From NCBI GenBank assembly GCA_902493595.1, contig CABUPU010000001.1, positions 62,001 through 126,000 on the forward strand: 64,000 nucleotides of DNA, given 5' to 3'. The stretch is from an uncultured Mycoplasma sp. GTDB taxonomy: Bacteria; Bacillota_I; Bacilli_A; RF39; UBA660. A program made the translations under genes and the position numbers. Numbering within the stretch: position 1 is the first letter of the stretch; each line of letters opens with the position of its first letter. Below the pieces are notes generated by a model. The model made no database searches. It was given only the letters and a program-made list of their open reading frames with translations, and had not been told where the DNA came from. Below are positions 8,808-17,790 of this stretch, one piece after another.

Positions 8808-10082
8808 GTGAAAAATATGAAGACTAAATATCTAATTATTGGTGCCGGTATATCTGGGCTAACTTTTGCAAGTTATTGTAAAGATAATTATTTAATTATC
8901 GAAAAAGAAAGTGAAGTCGGAGGTTATTGTAAGACTCATTATACTAAAGATTATATATGGGATTATGCTGGTCATTTCTTTCATTTTAAAACTGATGAAT
9001 TTAAGAAAAAATTTATTGATATTTTAGATAAAAATGACTTTGTTACCCAAGATAAAAAAACATTTATTTATTTTGATGATAAGTTAATTGATTTTCCTTT
9101 TCAAACACATATTCATGAACTTTCTAAAGATAAATTTATAGACTGTCTATATGATTTATTTAATAAGGAAGAAAAAGAAGATTATGATAATTTTTTAGAT
9201 ATGCTTTATGGTAAATTTGGTAAATCAATTACAGAAATGTTTTTAAAACCTTATAATGAAAAGTTGTATGCCGTAGATTTAACTAAACTTGACAAGGATG
9301 CTATGGGAAGATTTTTTCCTTATGCAGATGTCAAAGCAATAATTAATAACATGAAGAAAAATGAGGTTAATTCATATAATAATACGTTCATGTATCCAAA
9401 AAAGGGTGCACAAGTTATTATTGATGTTTTAATGAAGGATATTGATAAAAGTAAAATATTATTAAATTCAAAAATAGAAAGTGTTAGTTTAGATGAAAAG
9501 AAAGTTAAACTTGCTGATGGAACAGAAATTTACTATGAGTATTTAATTAATTCAATGCCATTTGATAAATTTTTAAAACTTACAAATAATAGTGAATACA
9601 TTGATTTTAGTGATAAATTAACATATAACAAAGTTTTGGTATTTAATTTAGGGTTTAATAAAAAATCAAAATATAATGATCATCATTGGTTGTATTTCCC
9701 TGATAAAAATATAAATTTTTATAGAGTTGGTTTTTATGATAATATTTTAGGTGCAGATAAATTAAGTATGTATATTGAAATTGGTTATTCAAAAGATAGT
9801 GTTATTACTGATGAAGATATAAATAAGCAATTAGGATTAACTTTAGATAATTTGAAAAAGTGTGGAATAATAGATGACTCATTTACTTTAGAGGCATATG
9901 AAAGTATTGTTATGGACCCAGCATACGTACATATTGATGCTAAAAATGATTTAAAAGTTAGAGAAATAATGAAAAATTTAGCAAATAAAAATGTTTATAG
10001 TGTTGGAAGATATGGGGCTTGGACATATTGCTCTATGGAAGACTGCATGGTTGAAGCAAAAAAATTATCAGAAAAAATATAA
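8808..10082 (+). CDS. FAD/NAD-binding amine-oxidase-fold protein, UDP-galactopyranose-mutase-like
   Basis: A 424-residue flavoprotein with the dinucleotide-binding fingerprint IIGAGISGLTFA at residues 10-21 and EKESEVGGYC after it. The overall shape resembles UDP-galactopyranose mutase and related protoporphyrinogen-oxidase-like sugar enzymes often found in O-antigen and capsule clusters. It may make a furanose nucleotide sugar, but it is not a canonical Glf by eye, so the reaction stays open. A GTG at 8808 immediately follows the preceding stop; the in-frame ATG at 8817 is an equally possible start. Confidence 0.6.
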   Translation: MKNMKTKYLIIGAGISGLTFASYCKDNYLIIEKESEVGGYCKTHYTKDYIWDYAGHFFHFKTDEFKKKFIDILDKNDFVTQDKKTFIYFDDKLIDFPFQTHIHELSKDKFIDCLYDLFNKEEKEDYDNFLDMLYGKFGKSITEMFLKPYNEKLYAVDLTKLDKDAMGRFFPYADVKAIINNMKKNEVNSYNNTFMYPKKGAQVIIDVLMKDIDKSKILLNSKIESVSLDEKKVKLADGTEIYYEYLINSMPFDKFLKLTNNSEYIDFSDKLTYNKVLVFNLGFNKKSKYNDHHWLYFPDKNINFYRVGFYDNILGADKLSMYIEIGYSKDSVITDEDINKQLGLTLDNLKKCGIIDDSFTLEAYESIVMDPAYVHIDAKNDLKVREIMKNLANKNVYSVGRYGAWTYCSMEDCMVEAKKLSEKI

Positions 10083-10091
10083 TGAGGTGCT

Positions 10092-11522
10092 ATGAAATTA
10101 ATAAAAAATATAGATTTTATTATAGAAAAATTAAATGATTTAGATAATAATTTTAAAAATTATCATGATGAATATAATGGTTTAAAAAAAGATTTAGACA
10201 ATTCAATTAAAGATATAAAAACTGAATTATTAACTTTAAAAACAGAATCTAAAAAGTATGATGACCTTAATAATAAACTAGATTTGCTACAAACGGAACT
10301 TAATAATGTAAAAAGTTTAAATGAATTATTATTTAATAATATTCAAATTGAAAAAAAATTTACGAATTTTGAAATGTTAACTTTAGATAGTAATGTTACT
10401 AAAAAAAGAGTATTATTAGCGGGGTTTTATGGTGCTCCAAATTTAGGAGATGAATTAATGCTTGAAGTTCTTGTCTCTAAATTAAAAAAATTAGATAATA
10501 TTGATTTAACGGTAATGCTTTCTGAAAATAGAGATTATGATATTACAAAATATCCTAATTTTAAAATTATTCATTACCCTAAAAATATTTTAGATATAAA
10601 CATTCTAGCAAATTACTTTGATACAGTTATTTTTGGCGGTGGAGCCCTTTTAGATGATCATGACTATAACTATTATAATAATCAACTTACTCTTTCAAAT
10701 TTTTTAATAAATATTTGTTATAGAATGATACAATTTAATAAACAAACAATTTTATATGGACTAAGTACTAGTAATACTTTTTCAAATGAAGAGTATTTAG
10801 TTAAACTAGATTATATTTTTAAAAATTGTACATATATATCACTTCGTGATACTAATAGTTTAGAAGTATTACAAAAATATAATATTGATGTTTCAAAAGT
10901 TAAAATAGTTGATGATTTGGTTTTCTCTTGTAATTATAAAGATTTTGAACATAAAAATACTCATGAGCTATGCATTGGAGTTAATTATATTTGCACGGAA
11001 GATAGTTATAATTTAATAAAAAGTAATTTAGAAAAAATAATTGAATATTTAAATAAAAATAAAATAGAGTATAAAATATTATTACTTCCATTTTATGAAT
11101 ATTGCAATAATGATACTTCTTATTATAAAAAATTAATCATAGAGTTAAATGATAATAATATTACTATTGCAAATAGTATGTATTCTTTTAAGAATGTATG
11201 TGATGTTTTAAAAAATGTTGATGTTGCTATTTCAATGAGATATCATGGAACGTTATTATTTAATTTATTTGGTATACCAAATATTAATATTTTATATGAT
11301 ATTCACAGACATTATAATAATAAAATCAAGTATTTATATGATAATTATAAATTTGAAAAAAATCAAGTGTTGTTTTCAAACTTAAATGACGATAATTTTA
11401 TTAACATATTTAATAAAGTTATTAATGAAAAACGAATTAAAGTTAACAAAGAATATTATGATAATTCAAATAAGAATTTATATGAAATATTAAATATTAT
11501 AAAAGCGGAAAAAAATGATTAA
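10092..11522 (+). CDS. Polysaccharide pyruvyltransferase family protein with N-terminal coiled coil
   Basis: A 476-residue protein. Residues 1-95 are a heptad-like, lysine- and leucine-rich coiled coil. The rest is a PS_pyruv_trans (CsaB-type) domain: GFYGAPNLGDELM near 115, the glycine-rich GGGALLDD near 182, and SMRYHGTLLFNLFG near 382, which holds the conserved Arg-Tyr-His. Family members add pyruvate ketals from PEP to sugars, giving the polymer a negative charge and often an anchor site for S-layer-like proteins. The added coiled coil suggests a partner protein or oligomer. It overlaps wecB by 8 bases. Confidence 0.75.
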   Translation: MKLIKNIDFIIEKLNDLDNNFKNYHDEYNGLKKDLDNSIKDIKTELLTLKTESKKYDDLNNKLDLLQTELNNVKSLNELLFNNIQIEKKFTNFEMLTLDSNVTKKRVLLAGFYGAPNLGDELMLEVLVSKLKKLDNIDLTVMLSENRDYDITKYPNFKIIHYPKNILDINILANYFDTVIFGGGALLDDHDYNYYNNQLTLSNFLINICYRMIQFNKQTILYGLSTSNTFSNEEYLVKLDYIFKNCTYISLRDTNSLEVLQKYNIDVSKVKIVDDLVFSCNYKDFEHKNTHELCIGVNYICTEDSYNLIKSNLEKIIEYLNKNKIEYKILLLPFYEYCNNDTSYYKKLIIELNDNNITIANSMYSFKNVCDVLKNVDVAISMRYHGTLLFNLFGIPNINILYDIHRHYNNKIKYLYDNYKFEKNQVLFSNLNDDNFINIFNKVINEKRIKVNKEYYDNSNKNLYEILNIIKAEKND

Positions 11523-12621
11523 AGTAATAAGTATATTTGGAACAAGACCTGAGGCTATTAAAATGGCTCCCCTTGTTAAAAAATTAGAAAAAAGAAAAGA
11601 AATTGAAAGTATAGTTGTAGTAACTGCGCAACATAGACAAATGCTTGATAGCGTTTTAGAAACATTTAATATTAAACCAGATTATGATTTAAATATTATG
11701 AAACAAGGTCAAACTTTAGGAGATATTACCACAAGAGCATTAACTGGTCTTGAAGAAGTTATTAAAAAAGAAAACCCAGATATTGTACTTGTTCATGGAG
11801 ATACTACAACAACTTTTGCAGGTGCTTTAGCGGCATTTTATAATAGCACTTCAATAGGACATGTAGAGGCAGGACTAAGAACATATGATAAATATTCTCC
11901 ATATCCTGAAGAAATGAATAGACAAATGGTAGACTGTATGAGTGATATGTATTTTGCTCCAACACTATTGTGTAAAGAAAACCTTTTAAAAGAGGGTAAA
12001 GATGAAAAAAAAATATATGTTACAGGAAATACCGCTATTGATGCAATGGCTGCAACAGTGAATGAAAATTATACACATAAAGAACTTGAGTGGATTAAAC
12101 CTAATGAAAAAATGATACTTCTTACAGCTCATCGTAGAGAAAATTTAGGAGAGCCTATGAGAAATATTTTTAAGGCTGTAAAAAAAATAACTGATGAATT
12201 TAATGATGTAAAAGTAATATATCCAATACATTTAAATCCAAAGGTGCGAGAAATAGCAAATGAAGTATTTAAAGGTGATGATAAAGTCCATTTAATAGAA
12301 CCTCTTGAGGTATTTGATTTTCATAATTTTCAAAATAAAAGTTATATAATTTTAACAGATAGTGGTGGTATTCAAGAAGAGGCTCCATCACTTGGAAAAC
12401 CAGTTTTAGTTTTAAGGGATACAACAGAGCGTCCCGAAGGAATTAAAGCAGGTACTTTAAAACTTGTTGGAACAGATGAAGAAACAATATATAATGAAAC
12501 TAAAAAATTATTAACAGATAAAAAAGAATATGAAAAAATGAGTAAAGCATCAAATCCTTATGGAGATGGACATGCATCAGAAAAAATAGTTGATGCAATT
12601 ATAGAAAAGTTTAAAAATTAG
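11515..12621 (+). CDS. wecB: UDP-N-acetylglucosamine 2-epimerase (non-hydrolysing)
   Basis: A 368-residue enzyme, full length for WecB/MnaA, interconverting UDP-GlcNAc and UDP-ManNAc in the cytoplasm. Diagnostic segments are GTRPEAIKMAPLV, TAQHRQMLD, VHGDTTTTFAG, HVEAGLRT, PEEMNRQMVD and TDSGGIQEEAP. UDP-ManNAc is the donor for the TagA-family transferase encoded at 13956, so the two genes form a linkage-unit pathway. The stop codon lies inside the stem of a strong terminator, so this ends the first transcription unit. Confidence 0.93.
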   Translation: MIKVISIFGTRPEAIKMAPLVKKLEKRKEIESIVVVTAQHRQMLDSVLETFNIKPDYDLNIMKQGQTLGDITTRALTGLEEVIKKENPDIVLVHGDTTTTFAGALAAFYNSTSIGHVEAGLRTYDKYSPYPEEMNRQMVDCMSDMYFAPTLLCKENLLKEGKDEKKIYVTGNTAIDAMAATVNENYTHKELEWIKPNEKMILLTAHRRENLGEPMRNIFKAVKKITDEFNDVKVIYPIHLNPKVREIANEVFKGDDKVHLIEPLEVFDFHNFQNKSYIILTDSGGIQEEAPSLGKPVLVLRDTTERPEGIKAGTLKLVGTDEETIYNETKKLLTDKKEYEKMSKASNPYGDGHASEKIVDAIIEKFKN

Positions 12622-12648
12622 TATCAAATTATTGGTACTTTTTTTTTA
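12620..12648 (+). terminator. Rho-independent terminator of the glycan operon, overlapping the wecB stop
   Basis: The stem AGTATCAA / TTGGTACT has a 4-base loop and is followed by nine T. The wecB stop codon TAG lies within the left arm. The right arm also supplies a TTGGTA that sits 17 bases before TATAAT (12655-12660), so terminator and next promoter may overlap. Confidence 0.8.
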
Positions 12649-12660
12649 TCATGTTATAAT
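12632..12660 (+). promoter_or_regulatory. Probable vegetative promoter for the TuaH-like/TagA-like gene pair
   Basis: TTGGTA (12632-12637) and TATAAT (12655-12660) are separated by 17 bases, and the start codon follows 27 bases later. The -35 element is embedded in the hairpin of the upstream terminator. Confidence 0.5.
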
Positions 12661-12687
12661 TGTGTTAGCAGTATATAAGGAGATAAA

Positions 12688-13959
12688 ATGAAAGAAAAAA
12701 TAAGTAAACTTGTAAATGTATATAAAAAATATGGATTTATTGGATTTTGTAAAAAATTAAGAGCATATATAATTGCAAATTATTTAGATAAAATAAGTTT
12801 TAAAACTATATTTAATAAGAAAAAATATACTAAAGAAATAGAAAAAATATTAAGTGACAATAAATATGATAGGATTATTTTATGGAGAAGTAGTTTCGGT
12901 TATAATGTACCTTTATTTCAAAGACCACAACATATTGCAAATAATTTATCTAAAAATAAATGTTTAGTATTTTATGAAGTAACTACAATGACAGATAAAG
13001 TAAAAATATATAAAAAGTTTAGTAATAATTTATATTTATTTAATTATAATAATAAAGCATTAAATAAAATTCTTATGAATTGCTTAAAGGATATTAATAA
13101 GCCAAAATATATACAGCTTTATTCTACGGATTGGAAATTATCTGTAGAAAATATTGAAAATTATATTGCTAATGGTTTTAAATTTATTTATGAATATATA
13201 GATCATATTTCTCCAGTATTATCTGGAACAAAAGATTTGCCTAAAAATATTTCTGATAAGTATGAATATATATTAAATCATAAAAAAAATGTTTATGTAG
13301 TTGTAACCGCAGATAATTTAGAAAAAGATATAATAGAAAAAAGAGGTAAAGAAAATTTAATTTTTTCCTCGAATGGTGTTGATTATAACTTTTTTCAAAC
13401 AATTGATAAAGACTATAAATTTGAAAGTGAATTTACTAAAGTATTAAATAAACCATGTATTTGTTATTATGGTGCTCTTGCTAGTTGGTTTGATTATGAT
13501 TTAATAAAGAAAATTAATGATACAAATAAATATAACATAGTTTTATTTGGTATAAAATATGATGAAAGTTTTGATTTATCTGGTATAAATGAACTTAAAA
13601 ATGTTTATTTTTTTGGACCTAGGGATTATAAAGTATTAAAAAACTATGCCATTAAAATGGATGTAATGATTATTCCTTTTGTACTTAATGATATAACATC
13701 ATCTACAAGTCCTGTAAAACTCTTTGAATATATGGCTATGAAAAAACCTATAGTTACTACAGATATGCTTGAATGTAGAAAATATAAATCTGTTTTAATT
13801 GGTAAAAATTATGAAGACTTTATAAAAAAATTAGACGAAGCAATGAAATTAAAAAATGATAAAAAATATTTGGATTTACTAACTAAAGAAGCAAAGGATA
13901 ATGATTGGTCTCATAAAGCAAAAGTAATTATTGATTATATAAAAAAGGATGAAAAATGA
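12688..13959 (+). CDS. Glycosyltransferase, TuaH/GT4-like
   Basis: A 423-residue cytoplasmic or membrane-associated GT-B enzyme, preceded by an AAGGAG site. The segment LFQRPQHIANNLSKNKCLVFYEV, shown here only in part by its QRPQHIA core near residue 74, is typical of TuaH-type teichuronic acid transferases. The C-terminal donor region contains TSPVKLFEYMAMKKPIVTT near 350-368. Its stop overlaps the TagA-like start by 4 bases. It presumably extends the glycan begun by the TagA-like enzyme; the sugar is unknown. Confidence 0.7.
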   Translation: MKEKISKLVNVYKKYGFIGFCKKLRAYIIANYLDKISFKTIFNKKKYTKEIEKILSDNKYDRIILWRSSFGYNVPLFQRPQHIANNLSKNKCLVFYEVTTMTDKVKIYKKFSNNLYLFNYNNKALNKILMNCLKDINKPKYIQLYSTDWKLSVENIENYIANGFKFIYEYIDHISPVLSGTKDLPKNISDKYEYILNHKKNVYVVVTADNLEKDIIEKRGKENLIFSSNGVDYNFFQTIDKDYKFESEFTKVLNKPCICYYGALASWFDYDLIKKINDTNKYNIVLFGIKYDESFDLSGINELKNVYFFGPRDYKVLKNYAIKMDVMIIPFVLNDITSSTSPVKLFEYMAMKKPIVTTDMLECRKYKSVLIGKNYEDFIKKLDEAMKLKNDKKYLDLLTKEAKDNDWSHKAKVIIDYIKKDEK

Positions 13960-14654
13960 AAGATATATTAGAAAAAATATATAATGAGGAAGAAAACATA
14001 TTTTATAGTATACTCGAAGATTTACTTATTACAAATAAAAAAAAATTTATAATTACGGTTAATCCTGAAATAATTATGAAATCCTATAAAAATATAGAGA
14101 TAAAAGAAATGCTTTTAAATGATAATAATATTTTAGTTCCTGATGGTATATCAATAATAAAAAAAGCAAAACAGTATAATATAAATATTAAAAAAAGAAT
14201 TACTGGAGTTGATATATCTAGTAAAGCACTTGAAATATGTAATAAAAATAAAAAGAGTATATATTTATTTGGTTCTAAAAAAGAAGTTTTAGATAAGTTG
14301 ATTATAAATATTAATCAAAAATATCCAAATATTAATATTGTTGGATTTAGTGATGGTTATGTAGAAGATAAAGATAAAATTATGCAAGAAATAATTTCTT
14401 TATCTCCAGATCTAATATTAATTGCTTTAGGAGTTCCTAATCAAGAATTATTAATAAACAAGTATATTGAAAAAGCCAAAAAAGGAATTTTTATTGGTGT
14501 AGGGGGTACATTTGATGTATTAAGTGGATGCAAAAAAAGAGCTCCAAAATTATTTATTAAACTTAATTTAGAGTGGCTATATAGAATTATATGTGAACCA
14601 ACAAGATTAAAAAGATTTATTCAAAATAATATTGTATTTATGTTTAAGAAATAG
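13956..14654 (+). CDS. tagA: WecG/TagA/CpsF family N-acetylmannosaminyltransferase-like glycosyltransferase
   Basis: A 232-residue GT26-family enzyme, full length. The family motifs TVNPEI, VPDGISI and GVDIS fall in the first 90 residues, YLFGSKKEVL near 105, and IALGVPNQELLI and GVGGTFDVLSG in the second half. In Bacillus, TagA adds ManNAc to the lipid-linked GlcNAc to make the teichoic acid linkage unit. WecB, encoded upstream, makes the matching donor. The conserved C-terminal segment (PKLFIKLNLEWLYRIICEPTR) that peripherally binds membrane is present. The specific acceptor is inferred from family only. Confidence 0.85.
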   Translation: MKDILEKIYNEEENIFYSILEDLLITNKKKFIITVNPEIIMKSYKNIEIKEMLLNDNNILVPDGISIIKKAKQYNINIKKRITGVDISSKALEICNKNKKSIYLFGSKKEVLDKLIININQKYPNINIVGFSDGYVEDKDKIMQEIISLSPDLILIALGVPNQELLINKYIEKAKKGIFIGVGGTFDVLSGCKKRAPKLFIKLNLEWLYRIICEPTRLKRFIQNNIVFMFKK

Positions 14655-14677
14655 TACCAGAGCATTGGTGCTTTTTT
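14653..14677 (+). terminator. Terminator after the tagA-like gene
   Basis: The stem AGTACCA / TGGTGCT is followed by six T and overlaps the end of the coding region. Confidence 0.75.
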
Positions 14678-14753
14678 ATAATTTAAATATAATTTAAATA
14701 TAATTTTGGTGGTGCACAAAGTGGTGCTAAAAGTGGACAACAAATTTACTAAT

Positions 14754-14788
14754 AAAAAATTGACTATACTGCTATAGCCAATTTTTTA
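14754..14788 (-). terminator. Terminator of the HTH-ImmA/IrrE-PIN operon
   Basis: On the minus strand the stem TTGGCTATA / TATAGTCAA is followed by six T. The PIN gene's stop lies within the stem. A T run also follows on the plus strand, so it can act both ways. Confidence 0.7.
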
Positions 14789-15279
14789 ATTTCCTCATTG
14801 GTATTATCAATTTCAATTAATGGTATTCGTGTATATGGATTATTTCTTAATAATAAACATGCTTTAATTGCCTTTTCTTTATTAATAATATTATTTGAAT
14901 TCATTAATTTTATAATCTTTAACGTTCTTAATACTTCAACACCATTTTTTTCTGAAAATGTTTTTAATCTATTATCTCCAGTTGCTAAAATATAATTGTT
15001 TTCTTTAGCGACAACATAATTAATTAAATCTTGTGGTGATAATTTTTTGTTTTCTATTGCAAGTTTTTCCATTTCTAAAATCTGATTTGAAGTAGCCTGA
15101 ATTACTTTAATCTTATCTATTAATTCCATGTTACATGTTTTATGATTTATTTCACTTTCTTTAATAATATCCAAAATATAAACATTATCAAGTAAAGAGA
15201 ACTTTTCTAATAAATTAGCATTAAATAAATCAGTTATTATATTAGTATCAGTAATTATAATCTTCTCTGTTAAATTCAT
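14764..15279 (-). CDS. PIN-domain protein, probable ribonuclease toxin-like partner
   Basis: About 171 residues from the ATG at 15279, which has GGAG 9 bases upstream; an in-frame ATG at 15303 is an alternative. The four acidic positions of the PIN fold can be seen: TDTNI near residue 10, an ESE near 38, SPQDL near 80 and ATGDNR near 97. A small C-terminal helical extension follows. It overlaps the upstream HTH-ImmA/IrrE gene by about 32 bases and shares its operon. HTH-ImmA/IrrE genes paired with PIN or other toxin-like genes are known as candidate toxin-antitoxin modules and in mobile or defence contexts. Toxic activity here is inference. Confidence 0.65.
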   Translation of the reverse strand: MNLTEKIIITDTNIITDLFNANLLEKFSLLDNVYILDIIKESEINHKTCNMELIDKIKVIQATSNQILEMEKLAIENKKLSPQDLINYVVAKENNYILATGDNRLKTFSEKNGVEVLRTLKIIKLMNSNNIINKEKAIKACLLLRNNPYTRIPLIEIDNTNEEIKKLAIAV

Positions 15280-16282
15280 CAGCAGTTTCTCCGAGTAATT
15301 CACAAGCTTTATTTAATGATATAATATCTTCATTTTCTAACTTATGAACAATTTTTTTATATTGATAGGTTATTTCTGGTTTAATTGGTTTTGGGTCACT
15401 TGTTCCAATATGAGTACTTATATAAATACTCATTTTTTTATATAAATAGTCATTAATAATATTTAAATCTTTTAATCTATAATTAATTGCAGCATAACTA
15501 ACTTTATATTCTGCTTTAACGGCTATATATTCATAAAAACTAATGGTTTTTCTATAGTTTCCAATTTCATTAATAATTGCTTTTTTAGGCATTAATAGGG
15601 CACTAGCAAATCTATTACAAAGGGTTTCTTCATTATCTTTATCACAATTAATTAATAGATGTCCAAGTTCATGAGCAATGGTAAATCTTTGTCTTGCTCC
15701 ATCTTTTATATCATCTAAAATAATTATAAATGGAATACCTTCGACAATTTCACTTAGTCCATCAAAATCTTTGAATCTATTGTTTGAATTTTTAATTTGG
15801 ATTATGTATATACCTAAATTTTCCAAAATATTAATTAAATTAACTATTGGCTGTAATTCTGATATTTCAATAAAATTTCTAAACTTTTGCGCTGCAATTT
15901 CTGCATCTTCAATACAGTTACATTTATATTTAGGTAGTTTTATAGTATTATTATTATCATTATAACTTAATACTTCAACATAGTTTCCAACTTCGTTCAT
16001 TATTATGTCCTTTAATAAATCTAGATTTTGACCAGTTAATCTTTTCTTTTTTCTAAATGCAATAAATTTCATTTGAGGTTTATTATAAACTTTTAATAAA
16101 TCTAATACGTTAACATTATATGCTCTAGAAAACTCAATTAACTTTTGTGAATCAGGAATAATATCTCCTTTTTCATACTTAGCAACAGCAGTACTACTCA
16201 TATTAAGTAAATCTCCAGCCTGTTTTAATGATAATTTTTTTAGTAAACGGGTTCTTTTTAAATTGTTTCCAATCTCATTCAT
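15248..16282 (-). CDS. XRE-family HTH regulator fused to an ImmA/IrrE metallopeptidase
   Basis: A 344-residue protein. Residues 4-60 form a Cro/CI-type helix-turn-helix (LKQAGDLLNMSSTAVAKYEKG). A linker follows, then a COG2856/ImmA-IrrE peptidase with the zinc motif AHELGH near residue 200 and a downstream NRFASALLMP segment. ImmA cleaves a phage-type repressor and IrrE a stress repressor. When fused to an HTH, such proteins often act as antitoxin or autoregulator. The C-terminal 70 residues (ending EFNREDYNY) have no clear family. The gene is opposed to its neighbours, which suggests an inserted two-gene module. Confidence 0.8.
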   Translation of the reverse strand: MNEIGNNLKRTRLLKKLSLKQAGDLLNMSSTAVAKYEKGDIIPDSQKLIEFSRAYNVNVLDLLKVYNKPQMKFIAFRKKKRLTGQNLDLLKDIIMNEVGNYVEVLSYNDNNNTIKLPKYKCNCIEDAEIAAQKFRNFIEISELQPIVNLINILENLGIYIIQIKNSNNRFKDFDGLSEIVEGIPFIIILDDIKDGARQRFTIAHELGHLLINCDKDNEETLCNRFASALLMPKKAIINEIGNYRKTISFYEYIAVKAEYKVSYAAINYRLKDLNIINDYLYKKMSIYISTHIGTSDPKPIKPEITYQYKKIVHKLENEDIISLNKACELLGETADEFNREDYNY

Positions 16283-16393
16283 TTTTATTTTCCTTTCAGT
16301 TTATATTTTATCATCTAAAAGAAGAAATGTAAACTATAATATTTATTTATTTTTTAATAATAAATTGGTATAATAGAAATATATGGAGAATAG

Positions 16394-17695
16394 ATGAAAA
16401 ATAGAAAAATTGTGATACCACTTTTTATAATATTAATTATTTCATTCGTAACAATGATATTCTTTTATGTTTATAAAAAACATAATGATAAAGTTAAACT
16501 ACAGGAAGAAAAAAAATTAAATGAAAAAATAATTAAAGAAAAGATTTATTTAATTAATAAAAACTATGGAATATTTGTTGATGGAGAAAAGATTCAAAGT
16601 GATGATGAAATAGCAACTTTTTTTAATAATATAATTGATATTAAAAGTGAAATTAATTCATTAAAAGTAAATGGTGTTACAATAACTAATATAACTAATC
16701 CTAAAAAGAGTATTGAAAAAAATAATGATTTATATAATAAAATAAATGATTTAAAATATCCGAAATTTAATAGTTTTACTAACTTATCTAAAGAGGAAAA
16801 TAAAGAACTTGAAAGAATATATAACGAAAGTGAAATAATAAAAAGCATTAAAAATGATGAAGATATTAAAGAAAAACTATTAAATACAATAAAAGATAAT
16901 AATGAATTTTTAACATTTTTAGATAATAATAAAAATAAATATTATGTTAATGGATTTGATATTATTTATAAAGATGAAAATTTTGCAAATGATTTTAGAA
17001 AGTATAATACTAAATATAATTTATTAAATGAGAATAATCTAGGAAAAAAAGTACCTGTTCTTATGTATCATGCTGTTTCAGATAATCCATGGGGAGATAC
17101 AACACTTTTTGTTAGCATTAAAAATTTTGAATTACAAATGAAGTATTTATATGATAATGGCTATACACCATTATTCTTAAGTGAAATTGATAGTGCTAAA
17201 AATTATGATAAACCAATAGTTGTTACTTTTGATGATGGATATAAAAATATTTATGATTATGCATATCCAATACTTAAAAAATATAATATAAAATCATCAT
17301 TTTATTTAATAACTGATTGGATGGATGGTGATACATATATTAGTCCAGAAATGGCAGTTGAACTAGATAAATCTAAACTTTTTGAAATTGGAGTTCATAC
17401 TAAAACTCATGTTAAATTAGGAACCCTTGATTACGATACACAATATAATGAAATAATTGAAAGTAAAAATACTTTAGAAAAATTACTTAATAAAAAAATA
17501 ACAACTATTGCATATCCATATGGTAGTTATAATACAAATACAATAAATATAACCAAAAGTGCATTTGACTATGCCGTTACTGTAGAAAGTGGATTTAATT
17601 ACTCCAATAAATTAGATAGACTAAGACTTAAGAGATTTAAAATACCAAGAAGTATGGATATTAATACTTTTATAAATGTTATTGAAGGAAAGTAG
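16394..17695 (+). CDS. Membrane-anchored NodB-type polysaccharide deacetylase
   Basis: A 433-residue protein with an N-terminal signal anchor (about 6-27), a charged helical region (30-215) and a carbohydrate esterase 4 domain. Domain motifs are VPVLMYHAV near 220, the metal/catalytic TFDDGY near 278, a GVHTKTHV His pair near 335 and YPYGSYN near 376. Family enzymes remove N-acetyl groups from peptidoglycan or exopolysaccharide outside the cell, often giving lysozyme resistance. The linker lacks recognisable domains and may span the wall. A GGAG site precedes the start. It is transcribed alone. Confidence 0.82.
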   Translation: MKNRKIVIPLFIILIISFVTMIFFYVYKKHNDKVKLQEEKKLNEKIIKEKIYLINKNYGIFVDGEKIQSDDEIATFFNNIIDIKSEINSLKVNGVTITNITNPKKSIEKNNDLYNKINDLKYPKFNSFTNLSKEENKELERIYNESEIIKSIKNDEDIKEKLLNTIKDNNEFLTFLDNNKNKYYVNGFDIIYKDENFANDFRKYNTKYNLLNENNLGKKVPVLMYHAVSDNPWGDTTLFVSIKNFELQMKYLYDNGYTPLFLSEIDSAKNYDKPIVVTFDDGYKNIYDYAYPILKKYNIKSSFYLITDWMDGDTYISPEMAVELDKSKLFEIGVHTKTHVKLGTLDYDTQYNEIIESKNTLEKLLNKKITTIAYPYGSYNTNTINITKSAFDYAVTVESGFNYSNKLDRLRLKRFKIPRSMDINTFINVIEGK

Positions 17696-17706
17696 ATATG
17701 TATATT

Positions 17707-17728
17707 TTCAGTGCAAAAATGCACTGAA
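17707..17728. repeat. Perfect 9-bp inverted repeat without a T tract
   Basis: TTCAGTGCA and TGCACTGAA flank a 4-base A loop between the deacetylase stop and galE. No U tract follows on either strand, so it is either a weak terminator or an operator-like site ahead of galE. Confidence 0.55.
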
Positions 17729-17790
17729 GTATAATAAATAATTAAAAACTAACAAATTTGTGATATACTTAATGTAGTAGGAGGAATAGA

